Positions 23,380 through 31,591 of a stretch of 49,733 nucleotides of DNA are shown here, one piece after another. Every line of letters begins with the position of its first letter. The stretch's first letter is position 1. This DNA comes from Flexilinea sp. (lineage in GTDB: Bacteria > Chloroflexota > Anaerolineae > Anaerolineales > Anaerolineaceae). The stretch spans positions 1 through 49,733 of the forward strand of contig JAPKMT010000021.1 of NCBI GenBank assembly GCA_026645735.1, read 5' to 3'. Made by a program: the position numbers and the translations under genes. The notes below the pieces were generated by a model. It was not told the origin of the DNA. It made no database searches and worked only from the letters and a program-made list of their open reading frames with translations.

Positions 23380-25101
23380 TTATTTGACTTCCCATTTTTC
23401 CCAGCGTTCGTAGCCGGTGATGGAAACAGGAGCAGTGATGCGCGGATTCATTAAAACATAGGAATTGTTCCAGTTGAGCGGATTGATGATGGCGGTTTCT
23501 TTCATCAGAATATCTTCGCTCTGTGCATACAGCTCAGCGCGTTTGACAGCGTCAACTTCTTTTCCGGCGGCTTTGATGATCTCTGCGTATTTGACATAGA
23601 CCGGATCTGAAACATCCTTGCACTCGACAGACGGCCAGTCGGTAATCGGCTGATACGCTCCGCCCGGGCAGAGGAAGACATCGGCTGTGAAATTGTTGGC
23701 ATCCATGTAGTCCTGGACCCAGGAGGATCGGTATACGTTGGCTAAGCCTTCCCGCCGTTCAACTTTAAAGACTGCCCATTCGCTGTTCTGAAGTTCCACG
23801 GTGATGCCAAGGTTGGTCTGCCACATCGACTGCACTGCTTCCGCACGCAGTTTGTTCTGATCAGATGTGCTGTAGCTGTAGATCAACTTGACGTCAGCCG
23901 GCAGGATGCCTTTTTCTGCACAATATTCATCGATCAGCGCTTTGGCTTTTACCGGATCATACATGATTCCCAGATCCGGATAATCTTCCCGTTTCGGAGC
24001 ACCGGCGACGGCAGGATTGATGAAATACGGAGCCGTTTCTCCGGCTTTGACTGCTTTCACTACAGCGTCTTTGTCCACTGCATAACTCAATGCCAGGCGG
24101 ACACGGAGGTCATCAGTTGGTGCCAGCCAGGGGTTGTAGATCAGCCATTCAGTGCCGATGGAAGTCGGACGGTAGATCAGATGATCAGTATATGCAGGAT
24201 CGGTTGTAATACGGTCGTAGTCACCGGATGGGATCACTGCATAGTCCATATTGCCGGCCTCATATTCAGACAGCGCCATCACGTCACCGATCAGGTCATA
24301 ATGGACACTCGCCAGTTTCGGCTGCGGTACTGCGTCGGTTCCAGGCCAGAAGGGATTGGCGATCAGGGTTAATTCTGAGTCATGGACCCACTCTTTCAGT
24401 GTAAACGGACCATACCCTTCATAAACTCCGGATTCTGTCCAGCGCTCCGCAACACCTTCATTACAGTCATCGCCATCGATCAGCCAGGAGGGCATGGCGT
24501 GCATCATCCACATGCTGACAATATTCAGATTAAATACACCGTCTTCGATGAAAGTGAGTTCTATCGTAGCGTCGTCCAATGCTTTCACACCGACGGTTGA
24601 GAAATCGGTGGTGGTCCCTGCGTTATAATCGGCAGCGCCCACAATGGACTGGTTGACGAGGAATGCGTAACCGGAAGCCGTAATCGGGCGCAGTGTGCGT
24701 TCCACACCGTAGACGAAATCTTTTGCAGTGACATAGCGCGTATTGCCTGCACAATCTTTCACCTCTTCAACGGCATCTGTATCCGGGTTGTATTTCACCC
24801 AGGGAATCCCCTCGAGAAGTTTGAAGGTGTACACCAGTTTGTCATCCGAAGCGGTCCATTCCACAGCCATTCCGGGTTCCAATTCGCCGGTTTCTTCATT
24901 CTGGCGCAGCAGACCGACGGTCATTTCATCCGCAAGTTGAATACCGATGAAATCGGTCACCAGCGCCTGGTCGATGGATGGAATATCACCGCTGTTGAAG
25001 CTGGTACGAAAAATATTTTCACCCTCCGCCATGGCCGGGGAGGCGATCAGCAGCATCGTCATCAGAATACTGATCAATAAGACAACAAGATTTCGTTTCA
25101 T
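23380..25101 (-). CDS. Extracellular solute-binding protein, family 5 (peptide/nickel type)
   Basis: The 573-residue protein has a cleavable-looking signal (K-R-N, hydrophobic core, A-S-P-A-M-A-E) with no lipobox cysteine. The body matches SBP_bac_5: L-x-P-G-M-A-V-E-W, T-A-K-D-F-V-Y-G-V-E-R-T-L near residue 125, R-L-A-L-S-Y-A-V-D-K near 340, and I-I-N-P-L-N-W-N near the end. Such proteins deliver oligopeptides, glycosides or metals to ABC permeases. No permease or ATPase is adjacent, so it is an orphan that must share a transporter. AAGGAG precedes ATG 25101 at good spacing. The substrate is unknown. Confidence 0.88.
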   Translation of the reverse strand: MKRNLVVLLISILMTMLLIASPAMAEGENIFRTSFNSGDIPSIDQALVTDFIGIQLADEMTVGLLRQNEETGELEPGMAVEWTASDDKLVYTFKLLEGIPWVKYNPDTDAVEEVKDCAGNTRYVTAKDFVYGVERTLRPITASGYAFLVNQSIVGAADYNAGTTTDFSTVGVKALDDATIELTFIEDGVFNLNIVSMWMMHAMPSWLIDGDDCNEGVAERWTESGVYEGYGPFTLKEWVHDSELTLIANPFWPGTDAVPQPKLASVHYDLIGDVMALSEYEAGNMDYAVIPSGDYDRITTDPAYTDHLIYRPTSIGTEWLIYNPWLAPTDDLRVRLALSYAVDKDAVVKAVKAGETAPYFINPAVAGAPKREDYPDLGIMYDPVKAKALIDEYCAEKGILPADVKLIYSYSTSDQNKLRAEAVQSMWQTNLGITVELQNSEWAVFKVERREGLANVYRSSWVQDYMDANNFTADVFLCPGGAYQPITDWPSVECKDVSDPVYVKYAEIIKAAGKEVDAVKRAELYAQSEDILMKETAIINPLNWNNSYVLMNPRITAPVSITGYERWEKWEVK

Positions 25102-25262
25102 TTGAAATTCTCCTTAAGTTATTACAATAAATACGCGAAAACTCGGTATTTTTTATTTCAATCTTGACCGAAAAAATTTAATTGTGTACAGAAAGACGAA
25201 TATTTTACGATGGTAATCGAAAAAATGAAATTGCACAAGGAAATCCGGAAAATTGTTACAAA

Positions 25263-25279
25263 ACGGGACAATGTCCCGT
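25263..25279. promoter_or_regulatory. Palindrome upstream of the binding-protein gene
   Basis: ACGGGAC-AAT-GTCCCGT is a perfect inverted repeat of 7 bp, about 160 bases upstream of ATG 25101. It may be an operator for the minus-strand gene or a small hairpin. The remainder of 25102-25348 shows nothing else. Confidence 0.35.
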
Positions 25280-25348
25280 AAATAGAGACAATGCGATTCG
25301 CTGCACCGATGCACCCCGCAGGCGACTGTCACTTTATCCGAAAATATC

Positions 25349-25377
25349 TTGACGTTTGTGAGGGGTAGGTGTATATT
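25349..25377 (+). promoter_or_regulatory. Promoter of tRNA-Arg
   Basis: TTGACG (25349-25354), a 17-base spacer, and TATATT (25372-25377) sit 26 bases before the tRNA. The -35 equals that of the tRNA-Gly promoter. Confidence 0.75.
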
Positions 25378-25402
25378 AATAGGGCTTAAAGAAACCACAT
25401 AA

Positions 25403-25476
25403 GCCCTCATAGCTCAATTGGACAGAGCGTCTGCTTGCGGAGCAAAAGGTTGGGGATTCGACTTCCTCTGGGGGCA
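25403..25476 (+). tRNA. tRNA-Arg (GCG), with weakened stems
   Basis: A 74-base cloverleaf: acceptor GCCCTCA/TGGGGGC, D-stem GCTC/GAGC, anticodon loop TTGCGGA giving GCG, T-loop TTCGACT, discriminator A; CCA not encoded. Oddities are a C28-A42 mismatch in the anticodon stem, an A53-U61 pair where G53-C61 is nearly invariant, and a U5-G68 wobble. Bacteria usually read CGY with an ACG anticodon, so GCG is uncommon. The promoter and terminator are intact, so it may be functional or a recently decaying copy. Confidence 0.75.
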
Positions 25477-25481
25477 CAAAA

Positions 25482-25513
25482 AACAGCATCGTTAACCGAT
25501 GTTGTTTTTTTTT
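25482..25513 (+). terminator. Rho-independent terminator of tRNA-Arg
   Basis: AACAGCATCG-TTAAC-CGATGTTGTT hairpin followed by a long T-run, six bases after the tRNA. A near-copy recurs at 28540. Confidence 0.9.
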
Positions 25514-25599
25514 ATGATCCTGATAGCAGTTCTTTATTGATGCACACACGAATTATGAATCATCCTGACCCATCATTAAAAATGATACCAATTTGTGTG

Positions 25600-25717
25600 G
25601 CAATGCGAAATGTAAACCAATTTTTCGAATCAATCGAGAAAACTTGTTGTATTGTTTTTGCGCAAAACGCAAAAACAATACAACAACATATACTTCTTCT
25701 AATATTTCGAATTGCAG
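25600..25717. repeat. Palindromic intergenic element, long form (about 118 bp)
   Basis: The decayed left end CAATGCGAAAT and the good right end ATATTTCGAATTGCAG enclose perfect 19-bp arms (25644-25662 and 25668-25686) with a 5-base loop and arm core TTGTTGTATTGTTTTTGCG. It lies between tRNA-Arg and the receptor remnant. Confidence 0.9.
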
Positions 25718-25832
25718 GTATCTCTTAAGAATCCATCTATGATAAGATTATTCATAGTTGGACATGATTGTGTGAATTCTTTGGCAGCAATGCTGACATA
25801 ACTCTTATCTGATTGCCAAGGATGATGAAAAC

Positions 25833-26078
25833 ATGCGCTTGAACAGAAAACCTCTTTCGATAAAAAAGATTTTCACGATTTTTTTTATTCTGACGGTGCT
25901 GATATCTATTACCGGCATCGGTACCATTATTTTTCAGAATTGGTTATCCTCTTCCGAACAATTTACCAAAAGCATCTCCAGTGACCATGCGGATACATTG
26001 ATTAATGAGATCGATCCCTTGGCAAGGATTGTGTGTGTTGCGGATGCTTATAGATTGGCTCAAAACCAGAACTCTTGA
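25833..26078 (+). pseudogene. Internally deleted remnant of a Cache/GGDEF/HD-GYP receptor
   Basis: The 81-codon frame begins with the same membrane start as the full receptor at 28820: M-R-L-N-R-K-P-[LV]-S-I-K, a membrane helix, then N-W-L-S-S-S-E-Q and K-S-I-S-S-D, ending N-E-I-D. Directly after N-E-I-D comes P-L-A-R-I-V-C-V-A-D-A-Y-R, resembling the end of an HD-GYP domain (compare P-L-S-A-R-I-M-A-V-A-D-V-Y-D at 33475). The sensor, HAMP, PAS and GGDEF parts are missing, so about 800 codons were lost. It ends 15 bases before the next gene and may now act as its transcribed leader. A tiny expressed membrane peptide cannot be excluded. Confidence 0.75.
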
Positions 26079-26093
26079 AGGGAGCTATCATTC

Positions 26094-28412
26094 ATGGAAA
26101 AAACAGCACACCGGGAAAGCAAGTCTATCTGTGTCATGATCGGTGACGTCAGCCTGGATTTTTCTGCCGAGCTGATGAGAGGTATCTTTGATGCATCCAA
26201 AAGGGAAGGCGTTCAACTGCTATATCTAATGGGGATGCCAAGGCATGCGGAAACTATCGATCAAGACGGGAAAGGAAAAAGAGTATATCATCATAACAGC
26301 GTCTATGACTATGCAACGCTCTTTGGCGCAGATGCGTATATCCTGTCGTGCGGTTCACTGTCCGGTTTTGAGAATGAGAGTACGTTTCAATCTTTTCTAC
26401 AACGATTTGCTGCGCGCCCCTATGTCATTCTCCAGGAAAGCATACCTGCAAACCTTTTGGGGAAAACATGTATCACCATCGAAAATTACAGCAGTTTCTG
26501 TCAATGCATTGAGCACCTGATCGTCGTCCATCATTTTCAGAAAATTGCTTTACTTGCCGGGATTGCAGCCCATCCGGATAATGTGGAGCGTGAGCGAGCA
26601 TATCATGACACTATGAAAAAGTACGGACTTCCAATTTCTGAAACGATGATCGAACATGGTGATTTCTCTGAGTATTCGGATTATCAGGCTTCGCTGTTGA
26701 TTGATAATAACCCCGGTTTAGAGGCAATCGTATGCTGCAATGATGAGATGGCCAAGGGCTGCTATCGCGTCTGTACCAGGCGAGGTTTGAAAGTCGGAAG
26801 AGATATCGCCATAACAGGATTTGACAACTTCTCAACGGGCCGGTCATTAATGCCGCCTCTTACGACCATCTCTCAGGACACCTATCAAATGGGTGAGATG
26901 GCTGTCATGCAAGCGATATCCTTACTTGAGGGAAAGCAAGTTGATCCAATAAAACTAAAAACGAATTTCCTCATACGTCGTTCATGCGGTTGTTTCCCCG
27001 ATACAGTACGCGAACTGTTTCTTCCTGATGATTCTTCTTCCGTTGCGGACATTGAGACAGTTCTGAAGAATATTTCGGCAGACCTTACGAACGTATATTC
27101 AAGTAGTGAGAAAGAGAGAAGCAGGTTGCTGGTGCTTGAATTTCTTCAGTACATCCATAATTTACACTCCGCTGAACGAGGATTGTCGGTCGAAAAGTAT
27201 ACGCTGGCGGAATGGCTGCAGTCTTTTGTAGAAAAATATGGAAACTCGACCTATTTACTCGCCAAACGACTCAATGACTATATGCTGCAGATGCCAGAGC
27301 AAGTATTGCAGATCCCTTCGATGAGAGACTTACATGACATTTTTTCATATTCACAGGGATTCTTATCCTCATACAAAGCGAGTATGGTTGAAAAGAGTCT
27401 GGACGATTTCCGTGCGCAATCCTGGTTTATTCCTGAATTGATACGCGACTTAGTCGAGGGTGATATCGATGATGGAGGCGTATTTCTGGAAGTCGTGAAG
27501 AGGCTTCACGCAATTAGCCTGAACCATATATATATTTGCTTACTGCCTGAGCCCCAACCAATTACTGATTTCGAGTCACAGCATATGCCAGGCGATGTTT
27601 TACTCGCTGCGTATCATAGTGATACTGTGGTTCGTTCATTTCCTCGGGCACATATGCCGTTGATAAGTGCTGAAGATACACTCCGGAGCCTGCCTGATTT
27701 GCAACACACAACAAACATGATGAGCTTCAGCATTTTCTCGGGTGATATGCAATATGGAATCCTTATGTGTGAAGCAGATGCAACAAAGTGCTCATTATTG
27801 CATGTCGTTGGTCTGCAGCTGGGGATTCTGACGAACTACCTGGATGTAAAGCGAAGGGAGAAAATCATAACCAGTGAGTTGTACAATACTCGTGAGAAAA
27901 ATGAGATCTTGAACTTTCTAAATGAATACGACCCTTTATGCAATATTCTCAATCGACGTGGTTTCATTGAGCGCGCTATCAGACTGAATCGAGACAATAT
28001 TGGCAAGAATGCGGTATGTGTGTTCCTTGACCTCGATTATTTGAAGGAGATCAATGATACCTTTGGCCATGCGGAGGGAGATACTGCACTGATTGCCGTA
28101 AGTGATATCCTCAGAAAGACTGTACGCAGCAACGATTTGGTGGCACGCATCGGTGGCGATGAGTTTATTGGGATGTTTTTGATTGACGCACCTGCCCAGG
28201 ATCTTAAATTTCGGAACAGGCTCCAACAGGCATTTGATCATTTCAATGATACATCTGGTTATCCATATTATGTTGAGGCCTCGATGGGGATGGTTTGCTT
28301 TAAGTGTGATCACGAGTTGGAGATCAGTACAATTGTCAACAACGCTGATCAATTGCTGTATGAAGAAAAGAAGCATAGACGACAAAGCGCATTACGGCAC
28401 AAAGTACTATAA
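26094..28412 (+). CDS. Diguanylate cyclase with LacI-type sensor domain
   Basis: The 772-residue protein starts with a periplasmic-binding-like sensor of the LacI/GalR type (about 10-300: S-I-C-V-M-I-G-D-V, A-I-V-C-C-N-D-E-M-A-K-G, I-T-G-F-D-N-F, L-T-T-I-S-Q-D). It has no helix-turn-helix and no membrane segment, so it should sense a ligand in the cytoplasm. A long helical/GAF-like linker leads to a GGDEF domain with G687-G-D-E-F691. The product-inhibition site R-S-N-D lies five residues before it. It would make c-di-GMP in response to a sugar-like ligand (inference). It follows the receptor remnant by 15 bases and probably uses its promoter. A terminator follows at 28540. Confidence 0.88.
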   Translation: MEKTAHRESKSICVMIGDVSLDFSAELMRGIFDASKREGVQLLYLMGMPRHAETIDQDGKGKRVYHHNSVYDYATLFGADAYILSCGSLSGFENESTFQSFLQRFAARPYVILQESIPANLLGKTCITIENYSSFCQCIEHLIVVHHFQKIALLAGIAAHPDNVERERAYHDTMKKYGLPISETMIEHGDFSEYSDYQASLLIDNNPGLEAIVCCNDEMAKGCYRVCTRRGLKVGRDIAITGFDNFSTGRSLMPPLTTISQDTYQMGEMAVMQAISLLEGKQVDPIKLKTNFLIRRSCGCFPDTVRELFLPDDSSSVADIETVLKNISADLTNVYSSSEKERSRLLVLEFLQYIHNLHSAERGLSVEKYTLAEWLQSFVEKYGNSTYLLAKRLNDYMLQMPEQVLQIPSMRDLHDIFSYSQGFLSSYKASMVEKSLDDFRAQSWFIPELIRDLVEGDIDDGGVFLEVVKRLHAISLNHIYICLLPEPQPITDFESQHMPGDVLLAAYHSDTVVRSFPRAHMPLISAEDTLRSLPDLQHTTNMMSFSIFSGDMQYGILMCEADATKCSLLHVVGLQLGILTNYLDVKRREKIITSELYNTREKNEILNFLNEYDPLCNILNRRGFIERAIRLNRDNIGKNAVCVFLDLDYLKEINDTFGHAEGDTALIAVSDILRKTVRSNDLVARIGGDEFIGMFLIDAPAQDLKFRNRLQQAFDHFNDTSGYPYYVEASMGMVCFKCDHELEISTIVNNADQLLYEEKKHRRQSALRHKVL

Positions 28413-28519
28413 AGGATTGTTGGAGCATCCTTACACGATTCTCCGTTTCAGAGTATACCCATATATGGGATTTTAAGGATATTTACAGGAATTTCGAACA
28501 GGTTGTGCCATAAAATCGC

Positions 28520-28590
28520 AACCCTCTGGGGAAACAAAAAACAGCATCGCTGGTTGATGCTGTTTTTTTTATCATCCTGATGGAAGTTCA
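28520..28590 (+). terminator. Second copy of tRNA tail and terminator
   Basis: CCCTCTGGGG-A-AACAAAAAACAGCATCG and the following hairpin AACAGCATC/GATGCTGTT with T-run closely match the 3' end of tRNA-Arg plus its terminator (25461-25530), including the downstream ATCATCCTGAT-GAAGTTC. Only the tRNA tail is recognisable here. It now terminates the LacI-GGDEF gene. Confidence 0.85.
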
Positions 28591-28595
28591 TTATT

Positions 28596-28652
28596 TTTTG
28601 CGCGCAAAAACAACACAATAGCAAGTAATTCTCTCCATATTACGAATCGCTG
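28596..28652. repeat. Palindromic element, right half only
   Basis: The arm GCGCAAAAACAACACAATA and the right end ATATTACGAATCGCTG are present; the left arm and left end are lost. It is at the same relative position as the full copy 25600-25717, after the tRNA-tail/terminator block. Confidence 0.8.
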
Positions 28653-28670
28653 ATTTTTTATGCTCCGGTT

Positions 28671-28695
28671 CAGCAATTCGTAATTCGAATTACTG
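28671..28695. repeat. Palindromic element reduced to its two ends (25 bp)
   Basis: CAGCAATTCG and TTCGAATTACTG are joined by TAA, with no interior. It shows that the outer ends persist when everything between them is lost. Confidence 0.75.
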
Positions 28696-28819
28696 GCACT
28701 GGTCATTTTTGAAATATTTAACCATGATAAAATTTATTGATAATATTGGAAGATGAAAATCCATTTTGTACTGCATCGCTGCAGAATTTTTTTTGCGATT
28801 GGTGAGGGATGATGAAAAA

Positions 28820-31564
28820 ATGCGCTTGAACAGAAAACCCGTTTCGATCAAAGGGATCATCTCGCTGTTTTTTATTTTATCGATGCTGCTTTCCATCGCC
28901 AGTATCAGTTATCTAATTTTTCGAAATTGGTTATCTTCTTCCGAACAAATTACCAAAAGCATTTCCAGCGATTTGGCGGATACGATTTTCAATGAGATCG
29001 ACTCCTTCATCGATGTGCCGATCCATATTAATGACGCGAATCAGAAAATTATCGAAAGCGGCATTCTGGATCTTTCCGATGACAATCACAGAGACAAATT
29101 TTTTACCGGAGTTCTCAAATCACAGGATTCCATGATTTACAGTTTCAGTTATGGAACGGCTGCCGGCGAGTATTATGGAGCACGCAGAGATGAAAACGGC
29201 GTCGTCCAAATCATGCGCAACAATGCGCAGACGGGCGGGAACTCCTGGTATTACTTCGTGAAAGATGATTTATCAGCCGGTGAATTGGCAGTAAAGGCGG
29301 GACCGTTTGATCCCAGAACCCGTGCCTGGTATCAGGCGGCTGCGAAAGCCGGCGGTCCGGTGTTTTCCCCGATTTACAAGCATTTCATCATGGATGATCT
29401 GACGATTTCTGCTGCCTGGCCGGTTTACGACAAGAGTGGAGAACTGCGCGGCGTAATGGGTACCCATATGCTCCTTTCGGATATCAGTTCTTTTCTGGTG
29501 AACAACATCAATCAATATGGTGGTTATGCGCTGATCGTGGAACAAGATTCCGGTGATATCATCGGCAATTCAATCGGAAAGGATAATTTTACGCTGCTTG
29601 CGGATGGAACCTTCAATCGCTTCCATATCAGCGCGCTTGAAAATGTTGAAATACAACAGGCGTATGCGCTTTTTCAGGATCACCATGCGAGCAGTTTTGT
29701 TCATCAGGGAAAAGATCAGAAATACTTTGTCAGCACGCGTGAAATTTTAAGGGACGGATTGGACTGGGTGATCATTTCGGCGATACCGGACGGACATTAT
29801 ATGCGGAGCGTAGAAAAAAGTATCCTGATTACGCTTTTCCTGATTACGCTTGCGTTGTTGTTCTCATGGATTGTTTTCCGAAGTGTAGCAGGAAGACTTT
29901 TAAAACCGCTGAATCATCTGCTGGAAGTGTCTGCTGCGATATCCTCCGGAAATTTGTCTAACCGGGTCAAAATCGTTCGCAAGGATGAAATCGGCAGAAT
30001 TTCGGAAAGCATGAATCAAGTAGCCGATAAAATGCAGTTTCACATCAACAACCTTGAAACCAGCGTCCACGAAAGAACTGAAGAATTGCATCAGGCAAAC
30101 CAGGCGCTGCAGGAAAACAAGAACCAATTGCAGCTGATTTTGGATTCCACTGCAGAAGCGATATTTGGTATCGATATCCATGGCAAATGTACTTTTTGCA
30201 ATGTGAGTTGTTTGCGGCTGCTCGGCTACAAACGTCAGGACGAATTACTGGGAGAAAACATGCATTTGAAGGTGCATTACAAAAAACGGGATGGTTCTCC
30301 GTTCCCGATTGAGGAATGCAGAATATTTCAATCCATCCAGTTAGCCAGGGGTTTTGAAGCGGATGATGAAGTGTTCTGGAAAGCGGACGGGAGTCCAATC
30401 GACGTGGAGTATCATGCCTATCCTCAGATTCTGGAGGGGAAGGTGATCGGCGGTGTGATCACGTTTATGGATATAACCAACCGCAAGAAGAGAGAAGAAC
30501 AAATTCGCTTTCTGAGCTGCCACGACCCGCTGACCGGATTGTACAACCGGCATTGTCTTGAGGAGAATCTCAAGATATTCGATACAAACAGCAATCTGCC
30601 GTTGTCTGTCATTTTTGGCGATTTGAATGGTCTGAAGATGACCAATGATATTTTTGGACATAACGCCGGGGATGAACTGATCAGGAAATCGGCGGAGATT
30701 CTCAAACAGTCCTGCCGGGAACAGGATATTGTGGCACGTGTTGGCGGAGATGAATTTATCATTCTTTTGCCTAAAACCAGTCGGGAAAAAACCGAAAATG
30801 TCATATCCAGGATCCGGGCTGGTTTCGCCGATGCGCGCATTGAAGCGATCAAGTGCAGCATTTCGCTGGGAAATGACACGAAATACGAAGAAGATCAGTC
30901 GTTGGAAGAAATCATTGCCAATGCTGAAAATGCCATGTACAAAGATAAAACGCTGAATCGAAAATCGATCAATAAAGATATTGTCGACACGATTATCGAA
31001 ACATTGCACACCAGGAGCGAACGGGAAAGGATGCATTCGATTAAAGTCAGTGAGCTGTGCGCTGAAATCGGATCCCGGCTGAATCTTTCCAAAGCGGATA
31101 TAGCAGTTTTAAGCCGGGTGGGATTCCTGCATGATATCGGAAAAATTACACTGAATCATGATATTCTGACCAAAAAAACCCTGACGGATCAGGATTATGC
31201 AGAGATCCAGCAGCATTCCGCGACCGGTTTCCGCATCCTCAATCTTTTTGATGATACGCTGGATCTGGCGGAATATACATACAATCATCATGAGCGCTGG
31301 GATGGCAAAGGCTACCCCAGAGGAATCAAGGGCGACCAGATCCCCCTGATTTCAAGGATCATTGCGGTGACTGAAACCTATGATCGTGTCGTGAACCGGC
31401 AAACCATCCCGGAAGAGCTCAGACAGGAAACTGCAGTCGAGACCATCCGGAAAAATGCCGGTACACAGTTTGATCCTGAGGTTGCATCGGCCTTTGTGCA
31501 GATGATATGTGAGAAGCGTTCCGGGAAATACTCGCGAACAAAACAGTTTCGATGTATTGAGTGA
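28820..31564 (+). CDS. Cache-HAMP-PAS-GGDEF-HD-GYP c-di-GMP receptor enzyme
   Basis: The 914-residue protein has membrane helices at about 12-34 and 333-353 enclosing an extracellular Cache sensor (A-W-Y-Q-A-A, S-A-A-W-P-V-Y-D, G-V-M-G-T-H). HAMP, a coiled segment and PAS (about 445-570) follow. Next comes GGDEF (G642-G-D-E-F646, I-site R-E-Q-D five residues before) and a C-terminal HD-GYP (H771-D772-I-G-K; H-H-E-R-W-D-G-K-G-Y-P with GYP at 831-833). Both c-di-GMP synthesis and hydrolysis motifs look intact. ATG 28820 is chosen because the paralogue at 25833 begins identically; GAGGG lies about 13 bases upstream. The next gene starts 28 bases after the stop, giving a three-gene signalling operon. 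Confidence 0.9.
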   Translation: MRLNRKPVSIKGIISLFFILSMLLSIASISYLIFRNWLSSSEQITKSISSDLADTIFNEIDSFIDVPIHINDANQKIIESGILDLSDDNHRDKFFTGVLKSQDSMIYSFSYGTAAGEYYGARRDENGVVQIMRNNAQTGGNSWYYFVKDDLSAGELAVKAGPFDPRTRAWYQAAAKAGGPVFSPIYKHFIMDDLTISAAWPVYDKSGELRGVMGTHMLLSDISSFLVNNINQYGGYALIVEQDSGDIIGNSIGKDNFTLLADGTFNRFHISALENVEIQQAYALFQDHHASSFVHQGKDQKYFVSTREILRDGLDWVIISAIPDGHYMRSVEKSILITLFLITLALLFSWIVFRSVAGRLLKPLNHLLEVSAAISSGNLSNRVKIVRKDEIGRISESMNQVADKMQFHINNLETSVHERTEELHQANQALQENKNQLQLILDSTAEAIFGIDIHGKCTFCNVSCLRLLGYKRQDELLGENMHLKVHYKKRDGSPFPIEECRIFQSIQLARGFEADDEVFWKADGSPIDVEYHAYPQILEGKVIGGVITFMDITNRKKREEQIRFLSCHDPLTGLYNRHCLEENLKIFDTNSNLPLSVIFGDLNGLKMTNDIFGHNAGDELIRKSAEILKQSCREQDIVARVGGDEFIILLPKTSREKTENVISRIRAGFADARIEAIKCSISLGNDTKYEEDQSLEEIIANAENAMYKDKTLNRKSINKDIVDTIIETLHTRSERERMHSIKVSELCAEIGSRLNLSKADIAVLSRVGFLHDIGKITLNHDILTKKTLTDQDYAEIQQHSATGFRILNLFDDTLDLAEYTYNHHERWDGKGYPRGIKGDQIPLISRIIAVTETYDRVVNRQTIPEELRQETAVETIRKNAGTQFDPEVASAFVQMICEKRSGKYSRTKQFRCIE

Positions 31565-31591
31565 AATCTGCACCATCGCGGAGGAAAGCCA

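Noticed and set aside
25800..25845. Conserved six-codon leader frame ATGATGAAAA-ATGCGCTTGA overlapping both receptor starts (25823 and 28810)
   Set aside because: Present in both copies, but these are recent duplicates, so conservation is not evidence of translation; kept only as a possibility.
25403..28590. Genomic island integrated at tRNA-Arg with the tRNA tail as attachment site
   Set aside because: A tRNA tail is repeated at 28520, but there is no integrase, and the duplication extends into the receptor genes, so tandem duplication explains it better.
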